Assembly: GCA_031291795.1 (NCBI GenBank)
Contig: JARLIJ010000173.1
Coordinates: forward strand, 1-43,743
DNA length: 43,743 bases
Reading direction: 5' to 3'
Source: Acetobacteraceae bacterium
Lineage (GTDB): Bacteria > Pseudomonadota > Alphaproteobacteria > Acetobacterales > Acetobacteraceae
The notes beneath the pieces were generated by a model. It had not been told where the DNA came from and made no database searches. It saw nothing but the letters and a program-made list of their open reading frames with translations. A program made the position numbers and the translations under genes. This document shows, piece after piece, positions 8,964 to 17,787 of the stretch; within the stretch, counting starts at the first letter, position 1; each line of letters opens with the position of its first letter.

Positions 8964-9974
8964 TCAGTAGCTGTCGGGCGGGATGACGTTCTGCGGGCGC
9001 GGTCCCAGCAGGGCGGCGCGCATGGTCTCCGCGGACTTGGAGCGGATATCGTCCCATGCCTCGGGCGTGAAGTACGCCGAGTGCGGCGTGATGATCAGGC
9101 GCCCTATGGTCCAGGGCGCGCGGTCGCGATACGCCCGGAGCAGGGCCGGCACCGGCTCGACCGGCGGCTCCACCGGCACGACGTCGATGCCGACGCCCGA
9201 GAGATGCCCGGACCGCAGCGCGTCCCCCAAAGCGTCGATGTCGATGATCGGCCCGCGTGCCGTGTTCACCACCACGGCGCCCTTGGGCAGCAGCGCCAGC
9301 TCCCGCGCGCCCAGCATGCCGCGCGTCTCCGGGGTCAGGGGGGCGTGCACCGACAGGGTGTCGGTCTGGCTCAGCAGTTCGTCCAGCGTGCGGGTGCGGC
9401 CGATTCCCAGGCCCAGTTCCACCCCGTTCGGCAGATGCGGGTCGTAGAACACCACGCGGAAGCCGAACGCCTTGGCCCGCAGCGCGACTGCGGTGCCGAT
9501 CCGCCCCATGCCGATGATCCCGAACGTCTGCACGCCGGAACGCCGGACCAGCGGGTCGATGATGTAGCGCCACGGGGCAGGGGGGCTGGCGCGCTGCGCC
9601 TCCAGGTGGAGCAGCAGGCCGCGCCGAAGTCCGAGCGCCAGGGCCATGGCGTGGTCGGCGACCTCGGTGGTGCCGTAATCGGGCACGTTGAGGATCATGA
9701 TCTGGCGTTCGGCGGCAGCGACCCGGTCGAGGTTGTCGTAGCCCACGCCCATGCGGCAGATCGCGCGCAGCCGGGGAAACCGCACCAGGTCTTCGCGCCG
9801 CACCTTGAAGCGCAGGATCATCAGCCCTTCGGCCGCGGCGCAGGCTTCGTCCGGCAGGTCGGCCAGGCATGTGGAGGATTGCGGGAAAATCACCCGCACG
9901 TCCGGCCCGTAGATGCGCCGCTCGACGCTGTCGTCCGGATAGGCATTCTCCGAATAGAGCACCGTGACAGTCAT
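8964..9974 (-). CDS. D-2-hydroxyacid dehydrogenase family protein (CtBP/PGDH-like)
   Basis: NAD-dependent D-isomer 2-hydroxyacid dehydrogenase, 336 residues. The catalytic/substrate domain frames a nucleotide-binding domain with FGIIGMGRIG (about 150-159). The catalytic Arg is in VVNTARGPIID and the catalytic His in IITPHSAYFTPEA. The sequence recalls phosphoglycerate-dehydrogenase-like and C-terminal-binding-protein-like members, so the substrate cannot be named. ATG at 9974. It is divergent from the GntR regulator gene with 170 bases between them, which suggests the regulator may control it. Confidence 0.9.
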   Translation of the reverse strand: MTVTVLYSENAYPDDSVERRIYGPDVRVIFPQSSTCLADLPDEACAAAEGLMILRFKVRREDLVRFPRLRAICRMGVGYDNLDRVAAAERQIMILNVPDYGTTEVADHAMALALGLRRGLLLHLEAQRASPPAPWRYIIDPLVRRSGVQTFGIIGMGRIGTAVALRAKAFGFRVVFYDPHLPNGVELGLGIGRTRTLDELLSQTDTLSVHAPLTPETRGMLGARELALLPKGAVVVNTARGPIIDIDALGDALRSGHLSGVGIDVVPVEPPVEPVPALLRAYRDRAPWTIGRLIITPHSAYFTPEAWDDIRSKSAETMRAALLGPRPQNVIPPDSY

Positions 9975-10116
9975 GGCGTGTGCGCCTCCCTGCTGCTTGC
10001 TGTTTACGAAGGGCTAATGGGTTTGGCCGAGATTGGCCAGGGCGGCCCAGCCACCGGCGCGCCGGCCGTTCAGTCGGCTCACCGCACAGGGACTCGTTGC
10101 AATTGGCTGTGGCATA

Positions 10117-10127
10117 ATGTATACCAG
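10117..10127. promoter_or_regulatory. possible GntR-family operator in the divergent promoter region
   Basis: ATGTATACCAG contains the palindromic core GTATAC (10119-10124), the kind of core that FCD-type GntR proteins bind. It lies 20 bases before the regulator start and within the intergenic region shared with the dehydrogenase. Only six bases are symmetrical, so this is a suggestion. Confidence 0.3.
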
Positions 10128-10144
10128 CGTCAGGAGGGCGTACC

Positions 10145-10873
10145 GTGCAGGATTTCGCCAATCCGAGGCTGAAGGTCGAACCGCTCGATCTTGGTATCGG
10201 TCTGCGTCGTCAGGCGTGCGAGGCTATCAAGCGCGCTATTACCGAGATGGACATTTATGGCCGTCCCGAAGAGATCCGGCTGGATGAGCGTCAGCTCTCC
10301 CACGATCTTGGCGTAAGCCGCACGCCGATCCGCGAGGCGGTTTCCATCCTGGAGCAGGAAGGCTTCGTCCGCTCTATACCACGTCGCGGTCTGGTCGTGG
10401 TGCGCAAGACCAAGCGCGAGATCGTCGAGATGATCACCGTGTGGGCGGCGATCGAGAGCATGGCAGCGCGGCTTGCCGCCCTGCGCGTCACGCCCAATGA
10501 CATCAACGAGTTGCACGACCTGGGTGAAGCATTCCAGGACGATCCCGATCGACATATCCACGACTATTCCCACGCCAACATGGCCTTCCACAAGGCAATC
10601 ATCCGCCTTGGCGGGGTGGAGTTGATGGTCAGCCTGACCGACACGCTGTTCATCCACATGCGCGCGGTCCGCGCCGTGACGATGACGCAGGACAACCGCG
10701 CCCGCCGTTCCGTTGTCGATCATCGGGCCATCATCGCCGCACTGGCGGCACACGACGCCGGGCTGGCTGAGCGATTGGTGCGCGAACACACCATGGGCCT
10801 CGCGGCGCATGTGGAAGAACATGGCGACTTCCTCGACGTCGCGGCCGGTGACCATCGCCGGCGTCCCGGCTGA
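10145..10873 (+). CDS. GntR-family transcriptional regulator, FCD subfamily
   Basis: A 242-residue DNA-binding regulator. The N-terminal winged helix-turn-helix (about 22-88) contains RQLSHDLGVSRTPIREAVSI and EQEGFVRSIPRRGLVVV. The C-terminal FCD ligand-binding domain (about 95-225) has His/Asp residues of the metal-binding type (HDYSHANMAFHKAI; VVDHRAIIAAL). The GTG at 10145 has AGGAGGG seven bases upstream. It is divergent from the D-2-hydroxyacid dehydrogenase and 400 bases before the CoA-transferase gene on the same strand. FCD regulators usually sense small organic acids, so control of either neighbour is plausible but unproven. Confidence 0.93.
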   Translation: MQDFANPRLKVEPLDLGIGLRRQACEAIKRAITEMDIYGRPEEIRLDERQLSHDLGVSRTPIREAVSILEQEGFVRSIPRRGLVVVRKTKREIVEMITVWAAIESMAARLAALRVTPNDINELHDLGEAFQDDPDRHIHDYSHANMAFHKAIIRLGGVELMVSLTDTLFIHMRAVRAVTMTQDNRARRSVVDHRAIIAALAAHDAGLAERLVREHTMGLAAHVEEHGDFLDVAAGDHRRRPG

Positions 10874-11280
10874 GGCAGGAAGGGCGATATGGCCGCCATG
10901 ATAATGCCGCCCGTCGGTGAAGCGCCTCTCGAGAAGTGGGGCGACAGCGGTGCGACCGGTGGGGAAGGGCGCGAGCCGCCACGAACCGGCGGCGCGCTCC
11001 GCCATGTCCGCGCAACGCGCGACAGCGCACCGTGGTGGCCAGGATTTGGGTGAGTCTAAGCGAATACGCGCCAGGAACAAGGGCGCAGCCGATGTACCAG
11101 TGACAAACGCTCTTGGCGGGATTTCATCGTCTCCACCTTCCCCTTGAGGAAGGGAATGAAGGGAGCGGCCAGCCGGCACCGACGCTTGCCTGCTGACCCG
11201 TAGCCCTGACCTCCTCAGGCGGGAGCGGAGTACCCACCAAGGCACCCACGCAACCAAGCCTGTGAACAGGGAGCTCTCAA
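10874..11280. other. 407-base gap between the GntR gene and frc
   Basis: No convincing coding region. It holds a short palindrome at 11136-11153 and presumably the frc promoter. I could not identify a clear -35/-10 pair. Confidence 0.5.
11136..11153. repeat. short CCCCTTGAGG palindrome
   Basis: CCTTCC (11136-11141) pairs with GGAAGG (11148-11153) around CCTTGA. It shares the CCCCTTGAGG core with the larger hairpin at 18985-19011, suggesting copies of one dispersed intergenic palindrome. It could also end the GntR transcript. Confidence 0.45.
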
Positions 11281-12555
11281 ATGTCTAAAGCACTCGACGG
11301 CGTCCGCATCCTCGACTTCACCCATGTGCAGTCCGGCCCGACCTGCACGCAGCTGCTCGCCTGGTTCGGTGCTGATGTCATCAAGGTGGAACGGCCTGGC
11401 ACGGGCGACATCACGCGCCAGCAGCTGCAGGACATCCCGAAAGTCGACAGCCTGTATTTCACCATGCTGAACCACAACAAGCGCTCCATCACCATCGACG
11501 GCCGCAACAAGCAGGGCAAGGAGGTTCTGGACGCCCTGGTGAAGACCTGCGACGTGATGGTCGAGAATTTCGCGCCCGGCGCGCTCGACCGCATGGGCTT
11601 CACCTGGGAGCACATCCAGGAACTCAACCCGCGCATGATCCTGGCCTCGGTCAAGGGGTTCGGTCCCGGTCCGTATGTGGACTGCAAGGTCTACGAGAAC
11701 GTGGCGCAATGCGCCGGCGGGGCCGCCTCGACCACCGGCTTCGATGATGGCCCGCCGACGGTCACCGGCGCGCAGATCGGCGATTCCGGCACCGGCGTGC
11801 ATCTCGCGCTGGGCATCGTCACCGCGCTGTTCCAACGCAACACCTCGGGCCGCGGGCAGAAGATCACGGTGGCGATGCAGGACAGCGTGCTCAACCTCTG
11901 CCGCGTCAAGCTGCGCGACCAGCAGCGCCTCGCGCACGGACCGCTGATGGAATATCCGCAATATCCCGACGGCGAATTCGGCGATGCGGTGCCGCGGGCC
12001 GGCAATGCCTCCGGCGGTGGCCAGCCGGGTTCGATCCTGAAATGCAAGGGCTGGGAGACCGATCCGAACTCGTACCTCTACTTCATCGCCCAGGCGCCGG
12101 TGTGGGAGTCGATCTGCGACGTGATCGGCAAGCCGGAGTGGAAGTCCGATCCCGACTACGCCAAGCCGCCGGCACGCCTGCCCCGGCTGAAGCACATCTT
12201 CGACACGATCGAGCAATGGACCATGACCAAGACGAAGTTCGAGGCCATGGAGATCCTGGACAAATACGACATCCCGTGCGGTCCGATCCTGTCGATGAAG
12301 GAACTGGCCGAGGATCAATCGCTCCGTGCCACCGGCACAGTGGTCGAGGTGGAGCATCCGACCCGCGGCAAGTACCTGTCCGTCGGCAACCCGATCAAGA
12401 TGTCGGACAGCGCGTCGGACGTGCGGCGTTCGCCGCTGTTGGGCGAACACACGGAGGAGATCCTGCGTGACGTCCTGAAGTTCGACGACCGGAAGGTGGC
12501 GGAACTGCTGGCATCGCCGGGCCTGGGCGCGGTGACGCGGATGGCCGCCGAATAG
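11281..12555 (+). CDS. frc: formyl-CoA:oxalate CoA-transferase (CoA-transferase family III)
   Basis: Transfers CoA from formyl-CoA to oxalate, the first step of oxalate breakdown via oxalyl-CoA decarboxylase. The 424 residues follow the Frc pattern from end to end: [20 protein letters not shown] near the N-terminus, catalytic Asp168 in [21 protein letters not shown], the Gly-rich stretch [19 protein letters not shown] and [12 protein letters not shown] at 11281 with a GGGAGC-type site upstream. No oxc gene is in the window, so partner decarboxylation must be encoded elsewhere or the substrate differs. Strong overall family resemblance makes frc more likely than other CaiB/BaiF enzymes. Confidence 0.9.
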   Translation: MSKALDGVRILDFTHVQSGPTCTQLLAWFGADVIKVERPGTGDITRQQLQDIPKVDSLYFTMLNHNKRSITIDGRNKQGKEVLDALVKTCDVMVENFAPGALDRMGFTWEHIQELNPRMILASVKGFGPGPYVDCKVYENVAQCAGGAASTTGFDDGPPTVTGAQIGDSGTGVHLALGIVTALFQRNTSGRGQKITVAMQDSVLNLCRVKLRDQQRLAHGPLMEYPQYPDGEFGDAVPRAGNASGGGQPGSILKCKGWETDPNSYLYFIAQAPVWESICDVIGKPEWKSDPDYAKPPARLPRLKHIFDTIEQWTMTKTKFEAMEILDKYDIPCGPILSMKELAEDQSLRATGTVVEVEHPTRGKYLSVGNPIKMSDSASDVRRSPLLGEHTEEILRDVLKFDDRKVAELLASPGLGAVTRMAAE

Positions 12556-12597
12556 CAGCGGCCTTCGCGGGCGCCGGACGGTCAACCGGCTATGTGT

Positions 12598-12626
12598 TCC
12601 TGTGCCATGCCGGCCATGGCACAGGA
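12598..12626. terminator. bidirectional hairpin between convergent genes
   Basis: A perfect 12-bp stem, TCCTGTGCCATG (12598-12609) with CATGGCACAGGA (12615-12626), around the loop CCGGC. It lies 43 bases after the frc stop and 21 bases beyond the 3' end of the converging anti-sigma kinase gene. There is no T-run, but the strength and position fit a shared terminator. Confidence 0.6.
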
Positions 12627-12646
12627 GGCACGCAGGCGAGCCAGCC

Positions 12647-13057
12647 TCAGGTGCGCGCAATGACCAGGATCAGCTGATTGGTGCCGTCCATCCGGCGGTA
12701 GCTGACATCGCTCGCGTATTGCCGCATCAGCCGAATGCCATGCCCGCCGGGCCGGTCCTGTGCCGGCTGCGGTGTCCGTCCCGATGCGGGGTCGAAGGCC
12801 GGGCAGGTATCCTCGATCGTCACCTGCAGCGTGGTGCTGTCGGCACTGAGCCCGACCGCCACCCAGGCGGCGCCATCCGCCGGGCCGCCATGCATGACGA
12901 TATTGGCGACCGCCTCCTCCAGGCACAGCCGCAGGGCGTAGTCCGCCACCGGGGCCAGCACGAGCGCCGTTGAAACCTGGTCGACCCAGGTCCCGAGGCG
13001 GCTCAACCCGACCTCCGAACGCTCCAGGCAGCAGTCGAAGCGGCGGCCTCCCTGCAT
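12647..13057 (-). CDS. anti-sigma-type serine kinase (HATPase_c, RsbW-like)
   Basis: A 136-residue GHKL ATPase domain: the N-box ALRLCLEEAVANIVMHG (about 41-57), then a short G1-like segment VTIEDTCPAFDP and a G2-like GGHGIRLMRQYASDVSYRR. Such small kinases bind or phosphorylate STAS antagonists and inhibit a sigma factor or other target. ATG at 13057, 23 bases after the stop of the upstream STAS-kinase fusion gene, so probably the last gene of a three-gene operon. Its direct target is not visible in the window. Confidence 0.88.
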   Translation of the reverse strand: MQGGRRFDCCLERSEVGLSRLGTWVDQVSTALVLAPVADYALRLCLEEAVANIVMHGGPADGAAWVAVGLSADSTTLQVTIEDTCPAFDPASGRTPQPAQDRPGGHGIRLMRQYASDVSYRRMDGTNQLILVIART

Positions 13058-13080
13058 CGGCGTGTCTATCCGGCGCAGTG

Positions 13081-13863
13081 CTAGCGGGGAACGATCAGCG
13101 TCAGGCGATTGGTCTCGCCCAGGCGCGACCAGGTAACCTCCCGCGCGTATTGCCGCATCAGGCCGACGCCGAAGCTGCTGCCGCCCAGCGGCTCATGCTC
13201 GCCGGCCGTCCGGTCGCGGGGGAACGGGTCGATTGCCGCACCGTGATCCTGGATCGTGACGCAGAGCCGTGTCGGCTCAGCCACCAGCCGCAGCAGGACG
13301 GTGCCGTCGTCGGTTTCCGGCGGAGGGGTGGTGTTGCTGACGATCAGGCCGACCGCCTCCTCCAGGCAAAGTCGCAGCGCGTATTCGGCGCGGTTTGCCA
13401 AGGTGAGCGTGTTGGCCAGTTCATCGACCCAGCGACCGACCCGGGTGACGCCCTGGTCAGTGCGGTTTACCTGCAAGGCGAAGGTTCGGGTGGCACCACC
13501 GCCGTCCTCATCCTCGATGCTGGTGCCGCAGACGCCGCGAATCGCCTCGCTCAGGTCGCCGAATACCGGGATCAGCGTGTCGGTGCCGCTGCTGATCAGC
13601 ACCGCCTCCACCGCCGTGTCGGGATGCAGGATGCCCATCCGCCCGCCATGTTGCGCCAGCGCGCGGCAGCCGGCGATCAGCAGGCGCAGTCCGAGCGAGG
13701 CGATGAAGGGGACGCGGGAGAGGTCGATGAGCATGTCGTACTGGGTGCGGGCGAGCGTGTTGAACGGGCCCTCGATCGCTCGGGCGCCGGCCGCGTCCAG
13801 TCGGCCGCGCAGGTTCACTTTTGTCACGCCGGGCGCGACTTCCTCGGTGTCCAGCAGCATCAC
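13081..13863 (-). CDS. STAS antagonist domain fused to RsbW-like kinase domain
   Basis: Two regulators in one 260-residue chain. Residues 1-112 are a STAS domain (VTKVNLRGRLDAAGARAIEG; LIDLSRVPFIASLGLRLLIA, where the usual phospho-acceptor Ser is Ser56). Residues about 128-260 are a GHKL ATPase (YALRLCLEEAVGLIVSNT; LCVTIQDHGAAIDPFP; GVGLMRQYAREVTW). The ATPase half resembles the separate kinase encoded next, pointing to duplication. A substrate and its kinase in one polypeptide could self-phosphorylate; the upstream phosphatase would reverse that. The gap to the upstream gene is 74 bases. Confidence 0.9.
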   Translation of the reverse strand: MMLLDTEEVAPGVTKVNLRGRLDAAGARAIEGPFNTLARTQYDMLIDLSRVPFIASLGLRLLIAGCRALAQHGGRMGILHPDTAVEAVLISSGTDTLIPVFGDLSEAIRGVCGTSIEDEDGGGATRTFALQVNRTDQGVTRVGRWVDELANTLTLANRAEYALRLCLEEAVGLIVSNTTPPPETDDGTVLLRLVAEPTRLCVTIQDHGAAIDPFPRDRTAGEHEPLGGSSFGVGLMRQYAREVTWSRLGETNRLTLIVPR

Positions 13864-13937
13864 AGGCGTCCTCGGGCCAGAGCAGCTCGGCCGGCCCAGT
13901 GGTATAACGCTTCCGCCACCCTGTTAAGGGACGGAAA

Positions 13938-15050
13938 TCACGGGAAACGCAGCAAGAGCGAGGAGAAATCGTCGTCCAGCGGCCCTGGCCGGGCCAGGGC
14001 GCGGATCGCCTCGTGCAACCGGCGGGGGCCGCCGGAGCCGCTGGCCTGCGGCAGCAGGGTGACGATAGTCGGCAGATCGGCCTGGTGGCCATCGGTATCG
14101 ACCACCTCGAACACACCGTCGCTGAACAGGTGCAACGCGCTGCCGGGCGGCACGTCCACCGTCGCGGATGCCACCGGGCGGTCGGGCGCCATGCCGACCG
14201 CCGGGTTGCGAGTCGCGAGCGGCTGCGGCAACGCGTCCGGCACCAGCAGGTAGCCGGGGTGATGGCCGCCGCTGGCGAAGCGCAGCGCGCGCGTGGCGCT
14301 GTCATAGACGCCGTACCAGATCGTGAAGAACCGGTCGTTGTGGCTCTCCATCGGGAACATGCGGTTCAGGCTGCGCAGCACCGAGGCCGGATCGCAGAAA
14401 TCGACGTCCGGCAGCATCCGCTGGCGCAGCACGTTGGCGACCGATACGGCGTGCAGGGCAGCCGCCGCGCCGTGGCCCGCCACATCCAGCAGGAAGACCG
14501 CGAACCAGCGCTCGTCCAGCCAGCGATAGCCGAACGCGTCGCCGCTCAGCCGCGTGCTGGGCTGAAAGAACCACTCCGCCTGGACGGCCCCGCTGCGGAT
14601 CGGCGGCGGCAGGATGGCGGCAACGTAATCGCTCGCGTCCTGAAGTTCCCGATCGAGTGCGGCCGCTTCCTCGGTTTCGTCGCGGGAGCGGCGGTGGTAG
14701 CGCAGTGTGTGCGCCCCCACCCGGATCACGGCGCCGTCGTCCAGCGGCACCGGCGTTTCCACCGGCGTGCCGTTGACATAGGTGCCGTTGGTCGAGCTAA
14801 GGTCGGTCAGCATGATCCGGTCCGCTGCCCGGTCGAGCCGGCAGTGATGGCGTGACACCGCCACGTCGTTCAGGACCAGACCGGCGGGTTCGGTGCGGCC
14901 GATCGTCAGCGGCAGGTCGTCGAGCGGCAGGCGGGTGGGCGCAGCCGAGTCGTGCAGGACAACAAGCATGTGTACCGGCGGCGCCAAGGGTGCCGCCAGC
15001 GCCCACGCTGATAGGTTGATCGTTCGGTCACTGACCTGGTCCACACGCAC
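13938..15050 (-). CDS. FHA-domain PP2C (SpoIIE/RsbU-type) serine phosphatase
   Basis: An N-terminal FHA domain (about 28-118) is recognised by LTIGRTEPAGLVLNDVAVSR, then HH and SSTNGTYVNG. A short helix leads to the SpoIIE phosphatase domain (about 140-370) with metal-binding acids in STRLSGDAFGY, FLLDVAGHGAAAAL, LFSDGVFEVVD and DDDFSSLLL. The FHA domain would tether it to phosphothreonine proteins. The start is uncertain: GTG at 15050, or GTG at 15044, which has GGAG nine bases upstream, or ATG at 14969, where the FHA domain begins. It is the first gene of the partner-switching operon and should dephosphorylate the STAS domain downstream. Confidence 0.92.
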   Translation of the reverse strand: MRVDQVSDRTINLSAWALAAPLAPPVHMLVVLHDSAAPTRLPLDDLPLTIGRTEPAGLVLNDVAVSRHHCRLDRAADRIMLTDLSSTNGTYVNGTPVETPVPLDDGAVIRVGAHTLRYHRRSRDETEEAAALDRELQDASDYVAAILPPPIRSGAVQAEWFFQPSTRLSGDAFGYRWLDERWFAVFLLDVAGHGAAAALHAVSVANVLRQRMLPDVDFCDPASVLRSLNRMFPMESHNDRFFTIWYGVYDSATRALRFASGGHHPGYLLVPDALPQPLATRNPAVGMAPDRPVASATVDVPPGSALHLFSDGVFEVVDTDGHQADLPTIVTLLPQASGSGGPRRLHEAIRALARPGPLDDDFSSLLLRFP

Positions 15051-15151
15051 GCTCCGCCGAACGGCTGAGCAATCTTGCCGCTTGGCGGGACGATTTCAAC
15101 TCTATTATGTGACAGTTCCGTCCATGAGGGGTAATTTCTGCCGATTGCCGC

Positions 15152-15679
15152 TCAACGGGCCAGCGGAATTGCTGCCTGGATCAACGCCATGCACTGTGCG
15201 CGGTCGCCGGCTGCCAGCGCTCGCAGCGCCTGGGAAATCTGTCCCACAGCCGGATTGTCGCTGGGATTGTTGGTCTGGCCATAGGGCACCGAGCGGTCGA
15301 GCATCCGGGTCTGCGCCATTTCCAGTGCCTGCTGTGCCTCCCCGGTGCGCCCGGCGGCAAGCGAACCCTGGGCCGCCCGCAGGTAATCCGTGGGTCCCGC
15401 GCTGTCGCCCAGGGCGGGATCGGACAGGTTCGGCGCGATCGAGGAATGCGTGTTCTGGCTGTCGATGTTGCTGGCACGGTTGCCCATCGGCATCGACATG
15501 CCGGTGCCTACGTCATTGCCCGGCCGCGCGCCGGTTTCCGCGCTGGTGCCGGACGGGACGCCCTGCGGCGTCAGCGTGCCAACCGGTGGAGCGGCACTGG
15601 TCTGGGCCATTGCAGGCACCGGCACGGGGAGGATGAGGGCGCCGGCCAGGATGCCGACCGAGAGGGGAATCGCACGCAT
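15152..15679 (-). CDS. secreted small protein of unknown function
   Basis: 175 residues with a clear signal peptide (basic MR start, hydrophobic 6-20, Ala-X-Ala-type site near AMAQTSA). The middle is Gly/Thr/Ser/Pro-rich and low complexity. The last 85 residues are helical and TPR-like (PTDYLRAAQGSLAAGRTGEA, then QQALEMAQTRML; ISQALRALAAGDRAQCMALI). ATG at 15679 has GGAG nine bases upstream. I do not recognise a named family; a periplasmic or secreted protein-binding role is only a guess. Confidence 0.8.
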   Translation of the reverse strand: MRAIPLSVGILAGALILPVPVPAMAQTSAAPPVGTLTPQGVPSGTSAETGARPGNDVGTGMSMPMGNRASNIDSQNTHSSIAPNLSDPALGDSAGPTDYLRAAQGSLAAGRTGEAQQALEMAQTRMLDRSVPYGQTNNPSDNPAVGQISQALRALAAGDRAQCMALIQAAIPLAR

Positions 15680-15819
15680 GGGCCCGTTCTCCTTGCAGAG
15701 TTTGGTTGCAGGCAACGTTCGGTACGCCGTCCCGACGCCGCAATTATGGCGGGATGCGGCCGCGCCGATGACATCGGCTTGAGCCGTCCGACCAGCCGCT
15801 CGGGCGGCCGGTGCACCGC

Positions 15820-16737
15820 TCACCGCCAACGGCGGTGGAACCACAGATACTGGCCGGGGTTCTCGCGCACCCAGCCTTCGATCACGCCGGTCATCATCTG
15901 CGTGGCCGCCGCGACATCGACCAGCCCCTCGGCGTCGCGCGGCAGGTCGAACGGGCCTTCCCCGGTGATCCGGAACCGCCGATCGGGCAGCCGGATCACC
16001 CGCGTCCCCACCACCGGACAGTCGAAGCGCCGCGCCAGGCGGGCCACGGTCGGGTTCGCCTTGCAGCGCCGGCCGAAAAACGTGACCTCCACGCCGCGGG
16101 AGAAATGCTGGTCGACCAGCATCCCGAGATGCTTGCCGCGGTCCAGCGCCGCCGCCATCTCCAGCGCCGCCTGCGCGCGGGTGCGGATGAGCTGGCCCAT
16201 CAGCGGCGCGCGGATGCGGGCGATCTCCTTTGCCACCGCCTTGTTGTTCGGCATGCGGTAGACCACCGCCGAGGGCAGCCCATGCGCCGCCGCCGCGATC
16301 GCCGGCAGCTCCCAGTTGCCCAGATGGGCCGCGAAACACAGCGCCGGCTTGCCGTCGTCGCGCAGCATCTCAAACATCGGGATCGAGTCGGTGAGGATGC
16401 GGCCCGTGTTGGGATGCTCCGGGTCGAAATCCCAGATCCTTGCCATATGCACGTATTCACCGGCGACGCGCCCGAGATTGTCCCAGGCGTCGCGCAAAGT
16501 GGCCTCGATCCAGGCTGCGTCCTTTTCGGGGAAGGCGGCGCGCAGGTTCGCCTGGCCGATGCGGTGCGCGGGCAGCCAGGGGCCGAAGCGGCGGGCCAGC
16601 GCCCCGCACAAGTCGGAAGCGCGGTCCGGATTGGTCCGCCGCAGCGTGTTCAGCAGCAGCTTGACCAGCCGGCCGAGGATGCGGTCGCCGTAGCGGGCAA
16701 GCTGCCGCCGCAGCCGCAGAAGTGCCAGTTTCGACAC
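15820..16737 (-). CDS. lipid A acyltransferase, LpxL/HtrB family, probably LpxXL-type
   Basis: Late lipid A acyltransferase of the inner membrane, 305 residues. The catalytic HX4E motif is His138 to Glu143 in AAHLGNWELPA. RDAWDNLGRVAGEY near residue 82-95 and the end QYLWFHRRWR are typical. It begins 18 bases after an alcohol-dehydrogenase-like gene. In rhizobia, adh2XL followed by lpxXL adds the very-long-chain secondary fatty acid to lipid A, so this pair is probably the same. The other genes of that cluster (acpXL, fabZXL, fabF1XL, fabF2XL) are not in the window. A plain lauroyl/myristoyl transferase is the alternative. Confidence 0.9.
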   Translation of the reverse strand: MSKLALLRLRRQLARYGDRILGRLVKLLLNTLRRTNPDRASDLCGALARRFGPWLPAHRIGQANLRAAFPEKDAAWIEATLRDAWDNLGRVAGEYVHMARIWDFDPEHPNTGRILTDSIPMFEMLRDDGKPALCFAAHLGNWELPAIAAAAHGLPSAVVYRMPNNKAVAKEIARIRAPLMGQLIRTRAQAALEMAAALDRGKHLGMLVDQHFSRGVEVTFFGRRCKANPTVARLARRFDCPVVGTRVIRLPDRRFRITGEGPFDLPRDAEGLVDVAAATQMMTGVIEGWVRENPGQYLWFHRRWR

Positions 16738-16755
16738 CGGCGATCGCCCGTCGCG

Positions 16756-17787
16756 CTACAGATCCACCAGGATTTTGCCGAACACGTCCCGCTTCTCCAG
16801 CCGGTCCACGCCGGCGCGGAAATCGTCCAGCCCGTAGACGGTGTCGATCACCGGCTGCACGCCCGTGGCGATGCGGTCCAGCGCACGGCCCAGCGCGGAC
16901 AGCGGCGCGCCGAACGAGCCGATGATGCGGTATTGCTGCTGGAACAACTGCATCAGGTTGAGGCTGGCGGACGGGCCGGAGGTGGCGCCGCAGGTCACCA
17001 GCCGCCCGCCGCGCTTCATCGACAACAGCGAGCCGTTCCAGGTGTCGGCGCCGGTATGCTCGAACACGACGTCGACGCCCTTCTTGCCGGTCAGCTTGCG
17101 CACCACGCCCTCGAACCGGTCCTCGCGGTAGTTGATCACGTGGTCGGCACCCAGCGCCCGGGCCTTGGCGGCTTTGGCCTCGGAGCCGACGGTGGTGATG
17201 ACGGTGCAGCCGATCGACTTGGCGATGCGGATGGCGATCGAGCCGATGCCGGACCCGCCGGCATGCACCAGCACCCACTCGCCGGGTTCGAGCCGCGCGT
17301 TGTCGAACAGCATGTGCTCGACCGTGGCGTAGGCGACCGGGACGCAGGCCGCATCGTGGGTCGAGACGGCGTCGGGGATCTTCACCAGCAGCCGGGCCGG
17401 GTGGTTGGTCAGGTCCTGGGCGAAGCCGTCGACATGGAAGCCGCGCACGCCGGCGACGTTCTCGCACAGATTGTCCCGGCCCTGGCGGCATGGCTTGCAG
17501 GTGCCGCAGGTCAGGGCGGAGAACGGCACGACGCGGTCGCCGGGGGCCACATTGGTGACGCCGTCGCCGATCGCCACGATTTCGCCCGCGGCTTCGGCGC
17601 CGACACTCAGCGGATAGATCCGCTTGGCGAAGGCCATCCCGCGGAAGCCCCAGACGTCGATGTGGTTGAGTCCGACGCTGCGGATGCGGATCTGCGCCTC
17701 TCCGGGGCCGGGCGGCGGCGGGGGATCGATGTCGCGCAACGCGACTTCCCGGTCGGCGAGCAGTTGCAGGGCGCGGATCATGGCCAT
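16756..17787 (-). CDS. zinc-type MDR dehydrogenase, probably Adh2XL of lipid A VLCFA synthesis
   Basis: Medium-chain dehydrogenase/reductase, 343 residues, with NAD(P)-binding VLVHAGGSGIGSIAIRIAKS. Four cysteines (94, 97, 100, 108 in CGTCKPCRQGRDNLC) form the structural-zinc lobe. The usual catalytic-zinc Cys near residue 41 is replaced (LNHIDVWGFRGMAFAK), so it may work without catalytic zinc, as quinone/enoyl reductases do. The whole sequence resembles rhizobial Adh2XL as I remember it. ATG at 17787 or 17781. It is followed immediately by the acyltransferase gene in one operon. Confidence 0.9.
   Translation of the reverse strand: MAMIRALQLLADREVALRDIDPPPPPGPGEAQIRIRSVGLNHIDVWGFRGMAFAKRIYPLSVGAEAAGEIVAIGDGVTNVAPGDRVVPFSALTCGTCKPCRQGRDNLCENVAGVRGFHVDGFAQDLTNHPARLLVKIPDAVSTHDAACVPVAYATVEHMLFDNARLEPGEWVLVHAGGSGIGSIAIRIAKSIGCTVITTVGSEAKAAKARALGADHVINYREDRFEGVVRKLTGKKGVDVVFEHTGADTWNGSLLSMKRGGRLVTCGATSGPSASLNLMQLFQQQYRIIGSFGAPLSALGRALDRIATGVQPVIDTVYGLDDFRAGVDRLEKRDVFGKILVDL

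Noticed and set aside
8964-9974. Reading the dehydrogenase as phosphite dehydrogenase (PtxD) working with phnDCE
   Set aside because: It is 20 kb from the transporter, on its own divergent promoter, and the sequence alone does not single out PtxD.
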